Origin: Neobacillus rhizophilus
GTDB taxonomy: Bacteria > Bacillota > Bacilli > Bacillales > Cytobacillaceae
Direction of reading: 5' to 3'
Length of the DNA stretch: 64,000 nt
Assembly (NCBI RefSeq): GCF_018343535.1
Contig: NZ_JAGYPF010000004.1
Location: forward strand, 269,666-333,665
Part shown: positions 52,606 to 60,950 of the stretch, piece by piece
Layout: every line of letters begins with the position of its first letter
How positions within the stretch are numbered: the first letter of the stretch is position 1
Made by a program: the position numbers and the translations under genes
The notes under the pieces: model-generated
What the model was told of the DNA's origin: nothing
The model's database searches: none
Seen by the model: the letters and a program-made list of their open reading frames with translations, nothing else

Positions 52606-53007
52606 GTGGAAACCATAACAGAAATAAAAGTAGAACAAGAAGCCATTGATGAATTAGAACACGTTAATAATAGCGTTTATGTAACCTATCTAGAAAAAGC
52701 TCGAGGGGATTGGTACAGGGATGCCGGGATATCTTTCAATGAAATGCGAAAAAGACTGGTATCCACAGTTGTCCTAAAACTTGAGATTTTATATATCCAG
52801 GAAGCAAAATTGGGAGAAATACTAAAAGTAAAAACTTCTCCAATTCGTCTTGGAAATAAGAGTTTTGTTTTCCAACAAGATATTTACAATCAATCTGGCA
52901 AAAAAATAGTTGAAGCTTTAGTAACAAATGTAATGATAGATAGATCAGTACGAAAGAGCATTCCAGTTATAAAGGAAATTGCTCGTTTTTTTAGAGCATC
53001 CGAGTAA
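52606..53007 (+). CDS. Hotdog-fold acyl-CoA thioesterase (4HBT/YbgC-like)
   Basis: The start is uncertain: TTG 52600, TTG 52603 and GTG 52606 are adjacent; GGTGAT at 52594-52599 best serves GTG 52606. About 133 residues with the 4HBT layout: EQEAIDELEHVNNSVYVTYLEKARGDWYRDAGISF (D/E-x-x-x-H-x-N-N-x-x-Y-x-x-x-x-E, including the catalytic acid region) and an R-LGNKSFVFQQDIYN strand pair. Would hydrolyse an acyl-CoA, perhaps relieving CoA sequestration during the catabolism encoded upstream. Confidence 0.8.
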   Translation: METITEIKVEQEAIDELEHVNNSVYVTYLEKARGDWYRDAGISFNEMRKRLVSTVVLKLEILYIQEAKLGEILKVKTSPIRLGNKSFVFQQDIYNQSGKKIVEALVTNVMIDRSVRKSIPVIKEIARFFRASE

Positions 53008-53194
53008 AACTGAGCTTAAAGAGAAAAGCAATTTCATTATCAATCTAATTTAGGCAGGGCTTATAGGGTGATATTATTGTTGAAAATATCGCAATCTATA
53101 GCCCCTCTTTTAGTTAGCATTCTGAAAATACCATAAACTATACCAAGATGAAAATGTTCATAAATCTTTGATCATTGTACAAGGGGAGGACAAG

Positions 53195-54811
53195 ATGGAA
53201 AATCTTGTACTGAGAAAAAAACTCATAATTATGCTATCAGTAATGTCAGCAATGCTTTTTGCTTCATTAAATCAAACGATTGTAGTTACCGCTCTTCCTA
53301 CTATAATTTCTGACTTAAATGGTATTAATTATTACAGTTGGGTATTTACAATGTTCATGCTAGCATCTAGTGTAACTTCGATATTAGTAGGAAAACTATC
53401 AGATATATATGGACGTAAAATATTCATCTTAATAGGTATTAGTGTATTTACAATAGGTTCATTTCTTTGTGGTCTATCAGACAGCATGATTAAACTTATT
53501 CTTTTTCGGGGTATACAGGGTTTTGGAGCTGGAATGATTATGTCAACTGCTTTCACAATAGTTGGGGATTTATTCTCTCCTAGGGAAAGAGGGAAATGGC
53601 AAGGCTTCATGTCAAGTGTTTTTGGTATTTCGAGTATGTGTGGGCCAACAATTGGAGGATGGATTGCAGACAATGCAGATTGGCATTGGGTATTTTGGGT
53701 TTTCCTACCTCTTGGAATTGTTGCTTTTCTGATGATTCTATTTATCTATCCGAGCCAAGCTGTCAAAACGAAAGAATCCATTGACTATTATGGTTCGTTA
53801 TTTATTTCATTAACAATTGTCCCTTTACTTCTTGCTCTTACTTGGGGCGGAAGGAATTATGGCTGGATATCATCAATTATTATTTTTCTATTTGTCTGTT
53901 CGGCATGTGCTTTCCTATTTTTTATTTACTCGGAAAAAAGGGCTTCTAGTCCAGTCCTTCCTTTAAGCTTATTTAAAAATGACATATATAGTCTATCTAA
54001 TTTCATTGCTTTCCTATTAGGGATGGGAATGTTCGGAACAATTATGTATATGCCGTATTTCATCCAAGGGGTAATAGGGACTTCTGCAACAAAGTCTGGA
54101 CTTATCATGATGCCAATGATATTAAGTATGGTTTTTGCGAATGTAATCTGTGGCCAATTAATGTCTAAAACAGGAAAATACAAAATATTTGTCATCATCG
54201 GGTTACTCATAATGGGATCTGGGATGCTTTTATTATCATTTTTGAATATATATTCTACTACCTTAAGAATAGTTGTAAATATAATTATGATAGGTTTTGG
54301 GCTTGGCCTAAGTACACCAGTTGTATTATTGTCAGTTCAAAATGCAGTACCACAAAGAATACTAGGTGTTGCAACTTCTTCTGTTCAACTTTTTCGCCAA
54401 CTTGGTGGTACGGTTGGTGTAGCTGTAATGGGGACAATTATGAATTTAAAGTTACAGTTTGAATTAACAGGTTTATCAAAAGAATCAGATTTATACAGTG
54501 TCATTGAGCAAAATTCAACTTTCAAGAAGCTCCAAGATCCAGAAATTTTGATGAATCATAAGGAAATTGAAAATATAAAAGAGTCATTAACACCTGAAAT
54601 GCAGGAAACATTGATCCAAATAAGTGACATGATTAGGGAAGCGCTAGGACATTCGTTAACATTTGCTTTTCTTCTTACTAGTATTTTTCTTTCAATTGGA
54701 TTTGTATTGTCATTTTTTTTAAAAGAAATCCCGTTTAGACGCTCAAATCGGACAAACGTTGCACCAGGACTTCCCCCCGAAAAAAAGGAACCATCTACAT
54801 ATTACAAGTAA
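53195..54811 (+). CDS. DHA2-family MFS exporter (14 TMS)
   Basis: 538 residues. ATG 53195 follows AAGGGGAGG; the longer start at 53168 overlaps this site. SLNQTIVVTALPTIISDLNG, GKLSDIYGRKIFILIG (motif A), LILFRGIQGFGAGMIMSTAFTIVGDLFSPRERGKWQG (motif B) and GPTIGGWIAD (motif C) define DHA2 drug:H+ antiporters. With the thioesterase it may export an acid or toxic intermediate of the LTTR-controlled pathway. Confidence 0.88.
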   Translation: MENLVLRKKLIIMLSVMSAMLFASLNQTIVVTALPTIISDLNGINYYSWVFTMFMLASSVTSILVGKLSDIYGRKIFILIGISVFTIGSFLCGLSDSMIKLILFRGIQGFGAGMIMSTAFTIVGDLFSPRERGKWQGFMSSVFGISSMCGPTIGGWIADNADWHWVFWVFLPLGIVAFLMILFIYPSQAVKTKESIDYYGSLFISLTIVPLLLALTWGGRNYGWISSIIIFLFVCSACAFLFFIYSEKRASSPVLPLSLFKNDIYSLSNFIAFLLGMGMFGTIMYMPYFIQGVIGTSATKSGLIMMPMILSMVFANVICGQLMSKTGKYKIFVIIGLLIMGSGMLLLSFLNIYSTTLRIVVNIIMIGFGLGLSTPVVLLSVQNAVPQRILGVATSSVQLFRQLGGTVGVAVMGTIMNLKLQFELTGLSKESDLYSVIEQNSTFKKLQDPEILMNHKEIENIKESLTPEMQETLIQISDMIREALGHSLTFAFLLTSIFLSIGFVLSFFLKEIPFRRSNRTNVAPGLPPEKKEPSTYYK

Positions 54812-54813
54812 TT

Positions 54814-54856
54814 AAAAGCTAAAAGAACAAGGTAATTTGCTCTTTTAGCTTTTCTT
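54814..54856 (+). terminator. Terminator of the exporter gene
   Basis: AAAAGCTAAAAGA/TCTTTTAGCTTTT 13-bp stem with a T-rich tail. Confidence 0.85.
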
Positions 54857-54860
54857 ATTT

Positions 54861-55060
54861 GTGTACCCAGCAAGCCGTTAATTGCTAATTGGTGAAAGTC
54901 CAATCTGAGTAAGTATCAAGATGCTCAGTAGCTGACAGGCAACTGGTGAAGAAATTCTAAGGTTGAAGCCCTGTGACAAAGTAACTCTGTCAATGAGTGT
55001 GAGCAAACTAACAGGTTGTAACATAAAGTGAATCCTGACGTCTGGTCGTTTGAAAGTATA
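54861..55060 (+). mobile_element. Group II intron-like 5' fragment (ribozyme domain I remnant)
   Basis: Begins GTGTACCCAGCAAGCC and continues with GGTGAAAGTCC, GATGCTCAGTAGCTGACAGG, GAAGCCCTGTGACAAAGTAAC and GGTTGTAAC-type blocks. These look like the structured 5' region of bacterial group II introns. It stops after ~200 bp and no reverse transcriptase or domain V/VI follows, so if correct it is a dead 5' fragment. Confidence 0.5.
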
Positions 55061-55067
55061 ACAATTG

Positions 55068-55221
55068 ACTTTGAGAATTGTCCAGCTCCAGCGCTTAGTG
55101 TCCTTCGTTCTCCTCCCTATGATAAGTCAACATCGAATCGCCTCCGGCTCTTCGTGTTTCCTTTATCATAGTTAGAGAGCTCCAGGCCGTACGCCGATGA
55201 TCGGGACGCTTCCGCTTTTCT
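55068..55221. repeat. Bacillus TTGTCCAGCTCCAGCGC...GCTTCCGCTTTT intergenic repeat
   Basis: Starts AATTGTCCAGCTCCAGCGC and ends GACGCTTCCGCTTTTC, the conserved ends of a widespread Bacillaceae intergenic repeat. The interior (TGATAAG...CTTTATCA arms) can fold. It abuts the intron-like fragment. Confidence 0.65.
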
Positions 55222-55235
55222 TATATCAAATCACC

Positions 55236-55280
55236 ATAGCCAGATGCTATAGACCAATAGGAAACATGTATCACAACTAT
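55236..55280. promoter_or_regulatory. LTTR operator upstream of the selenoprotein operon
   Basis: ATAG-N7-CTAT at 55236-55250, then 6 bp later ATAG-N16-CTAT at 55257-55280 with GGAAACATGTAT as at the other two sites (one base shorter). TATAAT at 55295-55300 gives a -10 box, and the -35 position lacks consensus, as expected for activator-dependent promoters. Confidence 0.7.
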
Positions 55281-55409
55281 TAAAATTTTAAGAGTATAAT
55301 CGAGTTAGCTCCGTTGCAGTCTACTAATTTTTATGGAGGGGATATACAAGAAACTGGCTGATGGATATTGAAATTGTCGAAAAAAGAGAATTGGCAAGGG
55401 AGGAGTTAA

Positions 55410-56297
55410 ATGTCCCCGAAAAAAACCATTGGTTTCATCGGTTTTGGCGAAGTGGCAATGATTTATGGAAAATTATTAAAAGAGCAAAATTGGACGGTAT
55501 TTGTTTATGATCACCGTTATGGTGAAGAAAGTACCAGAGCAGATTCTAAACGGAATAAAGCTAAACAACTTGGGATTGAATATGTTCCTTCATTGGAAGT
55601 TCTCGTTCATCACACATCCAATCTTCTTTCTACTGTTACACCATCAAGTGCATCGCAAATTGCAAAAAATATTTCACTCCTCGTTTCTAAACATCATGTA
55701 TTCCTGGATTTGAATTCAACCAATCCGAAAGTCAAAATGGAAAACAGCAAATATTTTCAAGCTGCCAATTGTCCATATCTTGACGGCGTCATCATGCGCT
55801 CGCCTCAGGTTACCGGAAGCCAAACGCCAATTTACTATAGTGGAGAAATCGAATTGCATCATTTGCCATCATCGGTTTTCCATCTCAAAAGAGTTGGTCA
55901 GATCGTAGGGCAGGCTTCCGCAATGAAAATGTGCCAAAGTATCATCACAAAAGGGATTCAATGTCTTGTTTGGGAACAAATATTACTTGCGGAAAAGTGG
56001 AATATCCAGCAGATAATGGCGGAAAACCTGGACGAGCTGTTCCTTAATCGGTCGTATTCAGATTGGGTTGACTATGCCATTACCTCTAACATTATCCACT
56101 CAAAACGCCGGCAGCAAGAAATAGGAATGGCTGTTGACTTTTTAAAAGAAATGAATTTTAACGCTTTTCAGAGTGAGGCTATCTGCCAAACACTGAATTG
56201 GATATCTGAACAAAATCTCCATAAATTACTTGATGAGAAAATGACAAACGAAGAATTTCTTCAATTTATAATCTCGGAAGGGAGCAGGCAAATATGA
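55410..56297 (+). CDS. NAD(P)-dependent dehydrogenase, 3-hydroxyacid type with DUF1932-like C-terminus
   Basis: 295 residues from ATG 55410 behind GGGAGGAG. The Rossmann start TIGFIGFGEVAMIYG and a STVTPSSA segment belong to the beta-hydroxyacid dehydrogenase/6PGDH family. The Lys in SAMKMCQSIITKGIQ is the conserved catalytic position, and the C-terminal helical domain resembles DUF1932. Its stop overlaps the selenoprotein start (ATGA). Substrate unknown, probably a short hydroxyacid or imine. Confidence 0.78.
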   Translation: MSPKKTIGFIGFGEVAMIYGKLLKEQNWTVFVYDHRYGEESTRADSKRNKAKQLGIEYVPSLEVLVHHTSNLLSTVTPSSASQIAKNISLLVSKHHVFLDLNSTNPKVKMENSKYFQAANCPYLDGVIMRSPQVTGSQTPIYYSGEIELHHLPSSVFHLKRVGQIVGQASAMKMCQSIITKGIQCLVWEQILLAEKWNIQQIMAENLDELFLNRSYSDWVDYAITSNIIHSKRRQQEIGMAVDFLKEMNFNAFQSEAICQTLNWISEQNLHKLLDEKMTNEEFLQFIISEGSRQI

Positions 56298-56806
56298 AAA
56301 TCATGAATCCGGTGGCAAGTCCAAAAAAATTCAAACGAGAAACGACAAAGGTATCAACATTGGCTGGGAAAAACATTGGTTTGCTTGACAATGGCTGGCC
56401 GAGTTGGAATTTTATTATTAACGAGATCGAGAAAACGCTTACGAACAAGTATCACGTAAAAAAGGTGACGAAGTGGAATATTCCATTAAGCAACGCAGCC
56501 CCGGCGGAACTGATTGAAGAAATAGCGGAAGTATCCGATATTTGTATCGTCGGGTTAGGCAATTGAGGGTCATGTACATCGTGGAGTGTCCACGACTCAA
56601 TTGAAATTTTTAAACAGGGGAAAAACTCCCTTGTGTGTATAACTGAAAACTTTACCCAGCTAGCCAATGCCATTGCGGAAAGCAGGGAAGTTCCGGAGAT
56701 CCCTAAAATCATCCTCTCGCGGCATATTGAAGAGGAATCTGAAGAAGCGCTTAAGAAAATGGCTGGAAACATTATTGATATTCTGTTTACTCAGCTGATT
56801 AAGTAG
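56294..56806 (+). CDS. UGSC-family selenoprotein (in-frame TGA = selenocysteine, residue 91)
   Basis: ATG 56294 overlaps the previous stop by 4 bp. The frame runs 90 codons to TGA (56564-56566), then 79 more to TAG at 56804. Around the TGA the protein reads IVGLGN-U-GSCTSWSVHDSIE, the U-G-S-C redox motif of a selenoprotein family named for it. Both sides are good coding sequence in one frame, beginning TLAGKNIGLLDNGWPSWN and continuing KNSLVCITENF, EVPEIPKIILSRHIEEE. Total length 170 residues. A stem-loop of SECIS type follows the TGA directly. Reading it as a 90-aa protein would leave half the domain untranslated before the coupled next gene. Substrate unknown. Confidence 0.88.
56560..56603 (+). 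promoter_or_regulatory. Bacterial SECIS-like element
   Basis: Outer arms CAATTGAG (56560-56567, containing the TGA) and CTCAATTG (56596-56603) pair perfectly. Inside, TCGTGGA-GTG-TCCACGA (56579-56595) makes a 7-bp stem whose loop begins with G 20 nt after the TGA. This satisfies the general bacterial SECIS rule (short stem, G at the start of the loop, 16-37 nt from UGA). Confidence 0.75.
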
Positions 56807-56822
56807 ATGTGGAGGCGATTTC

Positions 56823-57851
56823 ATGGAAATAACCGGGGACGAAATGTTTATTGATGTACCTGATGATCCATATGCATTTTTTGAATACGTTTACGAAAAG
56901 AAGTTGACAGATGGTCTGCCGATCATCCCCCCGACGGAAGAGCTGGTCGAAACATTTATCAGTTACATCGGCATGCCGCGTGACCAAGTCATCGCCGAGG
57001 TGGAACCAAGAAAAGGGGTTGCCACTGTTGAGAAAATTGCCGTCAATGCAATCATGGCGGGCTGTAGGCGTGAGTATTCGCCTGTCTTAATAGCAATGAT
57101 TCAGGCCATTACTAAGCCTGAGTTTAATTTAGGCGGCATCCAGGCAACGACAAATCCTGTCGCCCCGTTGACAATTGTCAATGGCAAGATTCGAAATAAA
57201 ATTGGCATGAATGCAGGAATGGGGGCACTAGGACCGGGAAACCGGGCAAATGCCACTATGGGAAGAGCACTTAGGATGATTTTATTAAATATTGGCGGGG
57301 CGTTTCCGGGAAAAATCGATAAAGCAACATTGGGGATGCCGGGCAAATATACATTCTGCATCCCGGAAAATGAAGAAGAAAGTCAGTGGGAGCCATTATC
57401 GGTTGAACTAGGCTACGCAAAAGGCGAAAATGTCGTGACGATTTTTGGAGGTCAAGGAACCAATAATGTTCTCACTGGCGGGATTGACAGCAACTCTCAG
57501 TTGAGTTTATTAGCAGATTGCATGTCAAACATAGGCAATAATAATTTTTTGACTGGACACGGCAACCCCTGTATTTTATTGAGTCCCGGCCATGTAAGAG
57601 TGATGGTGAAGGACGGCTGGACGAAAACTGCAGTTAAGGAGTGTTTGTTTGAAAAATCGAAGCGGAAGCTTGCTGATTTTCCCAAGGAGTTATTCCAGCC
57701 TGATATGCCGAAGAATCTAAAAGGTGATACAGCGTATGTATGCGACAAACCGGATGACATTAAAATCGTGGTTGTTGGAGGGAATGATCCTTACCACATC
57801 CAGTATGTGCCCAACTTTGGTGCGACAAATTGCGTTTCGCAAAGTTTTTAA
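56823..57851 (+). CDS. Conserved protein of unknown function, selenoprotein partner
   Basis: 342 residues from ATG 56823 behind TGGAGGCGA, 16 bp after the selenoprotein. Recognisable blocks are DGLPIIPPTEELVE, VNAIMAGCRREYSPVLIAMIQA, a Gly-rich GMNAGMGALGPGNRANATMGRALRMILLNIGGAFPG and GGQGTNNVLTGG. I cannot assign a family. Tight coupling suggests it forms a complex with, or supplies substrate to, the U-G-S-C protein. Confidence 0.75.
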   Translation: MEITGDEMFIDVPDDPYAFFEYVYEKKLTDGLPIIPPTEELVETFISYIGMPRDQVIAEVEPRKGVATVEKIAVNAIMAGCRREYSPVLIAMIQAITKPEFNLGGIQATTNPVAPLTIVNGKIRNKIGMNAGMGALGPGNRANATMGRALRMILLNIGGAFPGKIDKATLGMPGKYTFCIPENEEESQWEPLSVELGYAKGENVVTIFGGQGTNNVLTGGIDSNSQLSLLADCMSNIGNNNFLTGHGNPCILLSPGHVRVMVKDGWTKTAVKECLFEKSKRKLADFPKELFQPDMPKNLKGDTAYVCDKPDDIKIVVVGGNDPYHIQYVPNFGATNCVSQSF

Positions 57852-57892
57852 TTAATTCATTACATTCAGTCTAAAAAACAAGGTGGGGTAAA

Positions 57893-58846
57893 ATGAACGG
57901 TTGGAAAAGGCCTATTCATAATGACCGCTTTTCACTGGAAGTTGATCATTGGATCCAAATACAGCCGAAAGCAGAATCTATTTCTGAACTGCTTGAAGGA
58001 GGCATTGAGTTTCACGCCCATAGTTCTCCAAGTGTGTCAAAACGAAAGTACTCGGATATTGAGTATGCAATGGAAGCGAGAAGCTGCGGAATGTCGGGAA
58101 TCGTTTTGAAAGCACATGAAGGCGATACTGCGGCCCGGGCGCAGCTAGTTCAAGAGGTAGTTCCGGAAATCAGAACAATAGGCGGCGTTGTATTGAATCG
58201 TTATGTCGGCGGTTTTAATGCAGATGCGGTCAAAATGTCTCATCAATTGGGGGGTGGAATCGTCTGGTTTCCCACTGTTGATGCGGATAATCATGAGCGC
58301 TTTAAAGCAACCCTGACCACGGATATGGCATCTTATGAGCCCGGCCAATACGGGGGATTAACCATTTTGGATGCCAATGGAGAAGTGAAAAGAGAAGTTG
58401 AAAGGATCCTGGAATACGTAGCCAGACATCAGCTGATTTTGGCAAGCGGGCACCTTTCAGTTACTGAGATTAAAGCTTTAATTCCAGTCTTGCATCAATA
58501 TCAAATCAGAAAATTTGTGATTCAGCATCCCGATTTACACTTGATCAACATGTCGCGGGAAGATCAAATGGAGGTCGCAAACGAAGGATTCTTTTTAGAA
58601 AAATGCTTAATCAGTTTCCTGCCCAACCATCGCGTCCGGTCTGTAGCTGAGATTTTAACAGATATTAAAGAAGTGGGCCACAGCCATTATCTCATGGTGA
58701 CAGATTTTGGCCAGCATCATCATCCATCCCCAATCGAGGGGCTGAACTTTTTTGTCCATCTGCTGCAATCATCCGGAATTAGCAGCCAACAAATCGTGGA
58801 TATGATCCGGGAGACTCCTGAGAGGCTTCTTTCGGGGAAAGTATAA
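57893..58846 (+). CDS. DUF6282-like metal-dependent hydrolase
   Basis: 317 residues from ATG 57893 behind AAGGTGGGG. An amidohydrolase-like barrel with metal-ligand candidates FHAHSSPSV (about 43), LKAHEGDTAARAQ (about 75), ASGHLSVTEI, IQHPDLHLI and TDFGQHHHPSP. This layout fits DUF6282/PHP-type hydrolases. Last gene of the four-gene operon; likely opens or cleaves an amide/lactam or related bond before or after the selenoprotein step. Confidence 0.65.
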   Translation: MNGWKRPIHNDRFSLEVDHWIQIQPKAESISELLEGGIEFHAHSSPSVSKRKYSDIEYAMEARSCGMSGIVLKAHEGDTAARAQLVQEVVPEIRTIGGVVLNRYVGGFNADAVKMSHQLGGGIVWFPTVDADNHERFKATLTTDMASYEPGQYGGLTILDANGEVKREVERILEYVARHQLILASGHLSVTEIKALIPVLHQYQIRKFVIQHPDLHLINMSREDQMEVANEGFFLEKCLISFLPNHRVRSVAEILTDIKEVGHSHYLMVTDFGQHHHPSPIEGLNFFVHLLQSSGISSQQIVDMIRETPERLLSGKV

Positions 58847-58904
58847 TGGCAGAAAAGAAAGTTGAGGGCTGTGGAGCAAGGTAGAGGTTTAATCTTTTTA
58901 CAAA

Positions 58905-58939
58905 ATAAACCCTCACAATAGCCAAATTGTGAGGGTTTT
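58905..58939 (+). terminator. Terminator of the selenoprotein operon
   Basis: AACCCTCACAAT/ATTGTGAGGGTT 12-bp stem with TTTT. Confidence 0.85.
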
Positions 58940-59008
58940 GTCATAACATGAGAGGCAAAATCGAAATGATACACCAAGTGCTGTGATTTAGTGATCGTAC
59001 GGGATCTT

Positions 59009-59512
59009 CTATTGCAAATGTCGTAGTTTATCGGGATTAGCAACCGTGTAGATCGTCTGCATTCCGATTGTCACTAAAAGCAAAGGTGTATACATATTGT
59101 ATGTGTTCATCGGTTGTTAAAATCAGTCCTGGCAGACCGTTGACAGCTGTATATTTGAAGGTGAACTTGCCTGCATACATTTTCATGAGGCTTTGGAGCA
59201 AATGAACCACTTTGGCAGCACCGAAAATAGGTATTTGTGCGGCTTCTACTTTACCACCGCCATCCGAGTACATTGCGACATCTTCGCTAATAACCTCTAA
59301 TAATTGGTTTACGTTTCCATTCAAGACGGACTTGTACAAACTTTTTTTACTGTAGATTCCGCCATTAAAATCGAAAGATGTTTCTTTGGGTCAAATTCCA
59401 TGCTTTTTTTCGCACGGCGAAATATTTGCCGGCAGTTAGCATTGCTTTTTCCAAGAATTTCAGCTATTTCTAGCGAAAGCTTTTTTATGTTTGCAGTTTT
59501 CAACTATTTTCT
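59009..59512 (-). pseudogene. Decayed ECF sigma factor with SnoaL-like C-terminus (SigJ/ECF41 type)
   Basis: Three minus-strand pieces in different frames form one former protein: a sigma region-4 helix-turn-helix (LSLEIAEILGKSNANCRQIFRRAKKSM, 59321-59503), a SnoaL-like domain (LNGNVNQLLEVISEDVAMYSDGGGKVEAA..., 59050-59339), and the usual tail IYTVANPDKLRHLQ in a third frame ending at 59009. At least two frameshifts and loss of the N-terminal sigma-2 region make it non-functional. Confidence 0.7.
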
Positions 59513-59607
59513 CCTCCTTTAATTGTCTCCAAAATTATTTTTACTGTTTGATTTATACATTGCTCTTTCTTCAAACCACTCACTGTTCTTAATGTCTTAT
59601 AGAACAG

Positions 59608-60271
59608 GGGATTATGGCTGTCGCCCGTATTCGTGATGAGCTTGCGAATCGTATCAAGAAGGTTCAACGGATTATGAAAGAACTAGGGTTAAAGTGTATC
59701 GTACGCATGAAAAAATACAAATCTTATAAAGGTACGGTTGGTAAAATTGCGCCGAATATTTTAGACCGCCATTTTACAGCAAATACCCCAAATGAAAAGT
59801 GGGTAACAGACATTACAGAATTTAAATTATTCGGTGAAAAACTTTATCTATCGCCTGTCTTAGATTTATTTAATGGGGATAATCACGTACACAATTGGTT
59901 CTAGACCAACCTATTCCCTAGTTTCAGATATGTTGGAGAAGGCTTTCGAACGTTTACCTGTGAACCACCAGCTACTTCTGCATTCCGATCAAGGCTGGCA
60001 TTATCAAATGAAGAAATATCGTCACGCACTTGAATCAAGAGGGATAGTCCAAATTATGTCTCGCAAAGGAAACTGTTACGACAACTCTGTTATAGAGAAC
60101 TTCTTTGGAATTATGAAATCTGATTTCCTCTACATGAGAGAATTTGAAAGTGTAGAGCATTTCAAAATAGAATTAGAAAAATACATCGATTACTACAATA
60201 CAAAGCGAATAAAAGCAAAATTAAAAATGAGTCCCGTGCAATACCGAACTCATTTTACCCAAGCTGCCTAA
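59608..60271 (+). pseudogene. IS3-family (IS150 group) transposase orfB, truncated and frameshifted
   Basis: [24 protein letters not shown] and [15 protein letters not shown] (first Asp of DDE) lie in one frame to about 59880. The rest, including LLLHSDQGWHYQ (second Asp) and GNCYDNSVIENFFGIMKSD (Glu), is in another frame from 59873. The 5' part of orfB and all of orfA are missing. Ends KLKMSPVQYRTHF, the standard C-terminus. Confidence 0.85.
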
Positions 60272-60278
60272 TGAAATA

Positions 60279-60302
60279 ACCGTGTCTAACTTTTAGGGGT
60301 CA
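60279..60302. repeat. Right terminal inverted repeat of the IS3 remnant
   Basis: CCGTGTCTAACTTTTAGGGG followed by TCA, just after the orfB stop, is an IS150-type end. No left end was found. Confidence 0.6.
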
Positions 60303-60307
60303 CTTCA

Positions 60308-60950
60308 GTATAAGAAAAACTCTGAGGTTTTTTATATCTGGTTATACAACATAGCCTTTTTTGTCCCTCAAAGCTTATGTTCTTGGGGGAGTGAAGGCAA
60401 AGAAATGGGGAAGGTTCTGCAGATTTTTTAAACAAGAAATAAATGAAAAATGTCATGAAAACCGTCCCCGTGGTTTACCCATTCCTGTACATGACCAATT
60501 TAAGTTGTGTGAGACTTTTTCTTTTTATTTAAAATAAAGATTTCTCTTATAAATGCACCCACTATCGAGGAAAGTATGATGACAACGATAAGATTCAACA
60601 CTTTGATAAATACATAGGGTGAGCCGATCACTAATACACTATTAAAGATCACAATGATTCCAAAAAGAATACAATAAATAATGATTTTGGCCGGCGTATT
60701 TACTTTCTCATTCCCCATCTCATTTCCCCTCCTGGAACTGTTCCTTTATATACAACTTTCTTCTATTTTAGCACAAAATGGAAATAGGATTTTCTGCTTT
60801 CTTAAAAACTATAAAAATAATGTAAACTAATTCATGATTAATCCATTGAAACCTTATCGAGTTTTTACCGTATATTAGTACAAATACAACGGCTTGTAGG
60901 AGAAAGGGACAAGTATGTCCGAGATGGACTGCATAAAATGTGGAAGCAAA
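60308..60950. repeat. Segmental duplication, copy 2
   Basis: Direct copy of 50032-50660, starting immediately after the IS3 right end. The IS boundary falls inside what was a terminator hairpin in copy 1. Confidence 0.85.
60500..60718 (-). CDS. Small membrane protein, 72 aa (duplicate B)
   Basis: ATG 60718 (minus) behind GGAGGGGAAATGA. Same two-helix protein as at 50222, with four substitutions in the first and second helices (for example IIVIFNSVLV for FIVIFDSVLV). Function unknown. Confidence 0.75.
   Translation of the reverse strand: MGNEKVNTPAKIIIYCILFGIIVIFNSVLVIGSPYVFIKVLNLIVVIILSSIVGAFIREIFILNKKKKSHTT

Noticed and set aside
56294-56566. A 90-residue protein ending at the TGA, or a pseudogene with a nonsense mutation
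   Set aside because: The same frame continues for 79 good codons to a stop placed 16 bp before the next gene, the motif is exactly U-G-S-C, and a SECIS-like structure surrounds the TGA.
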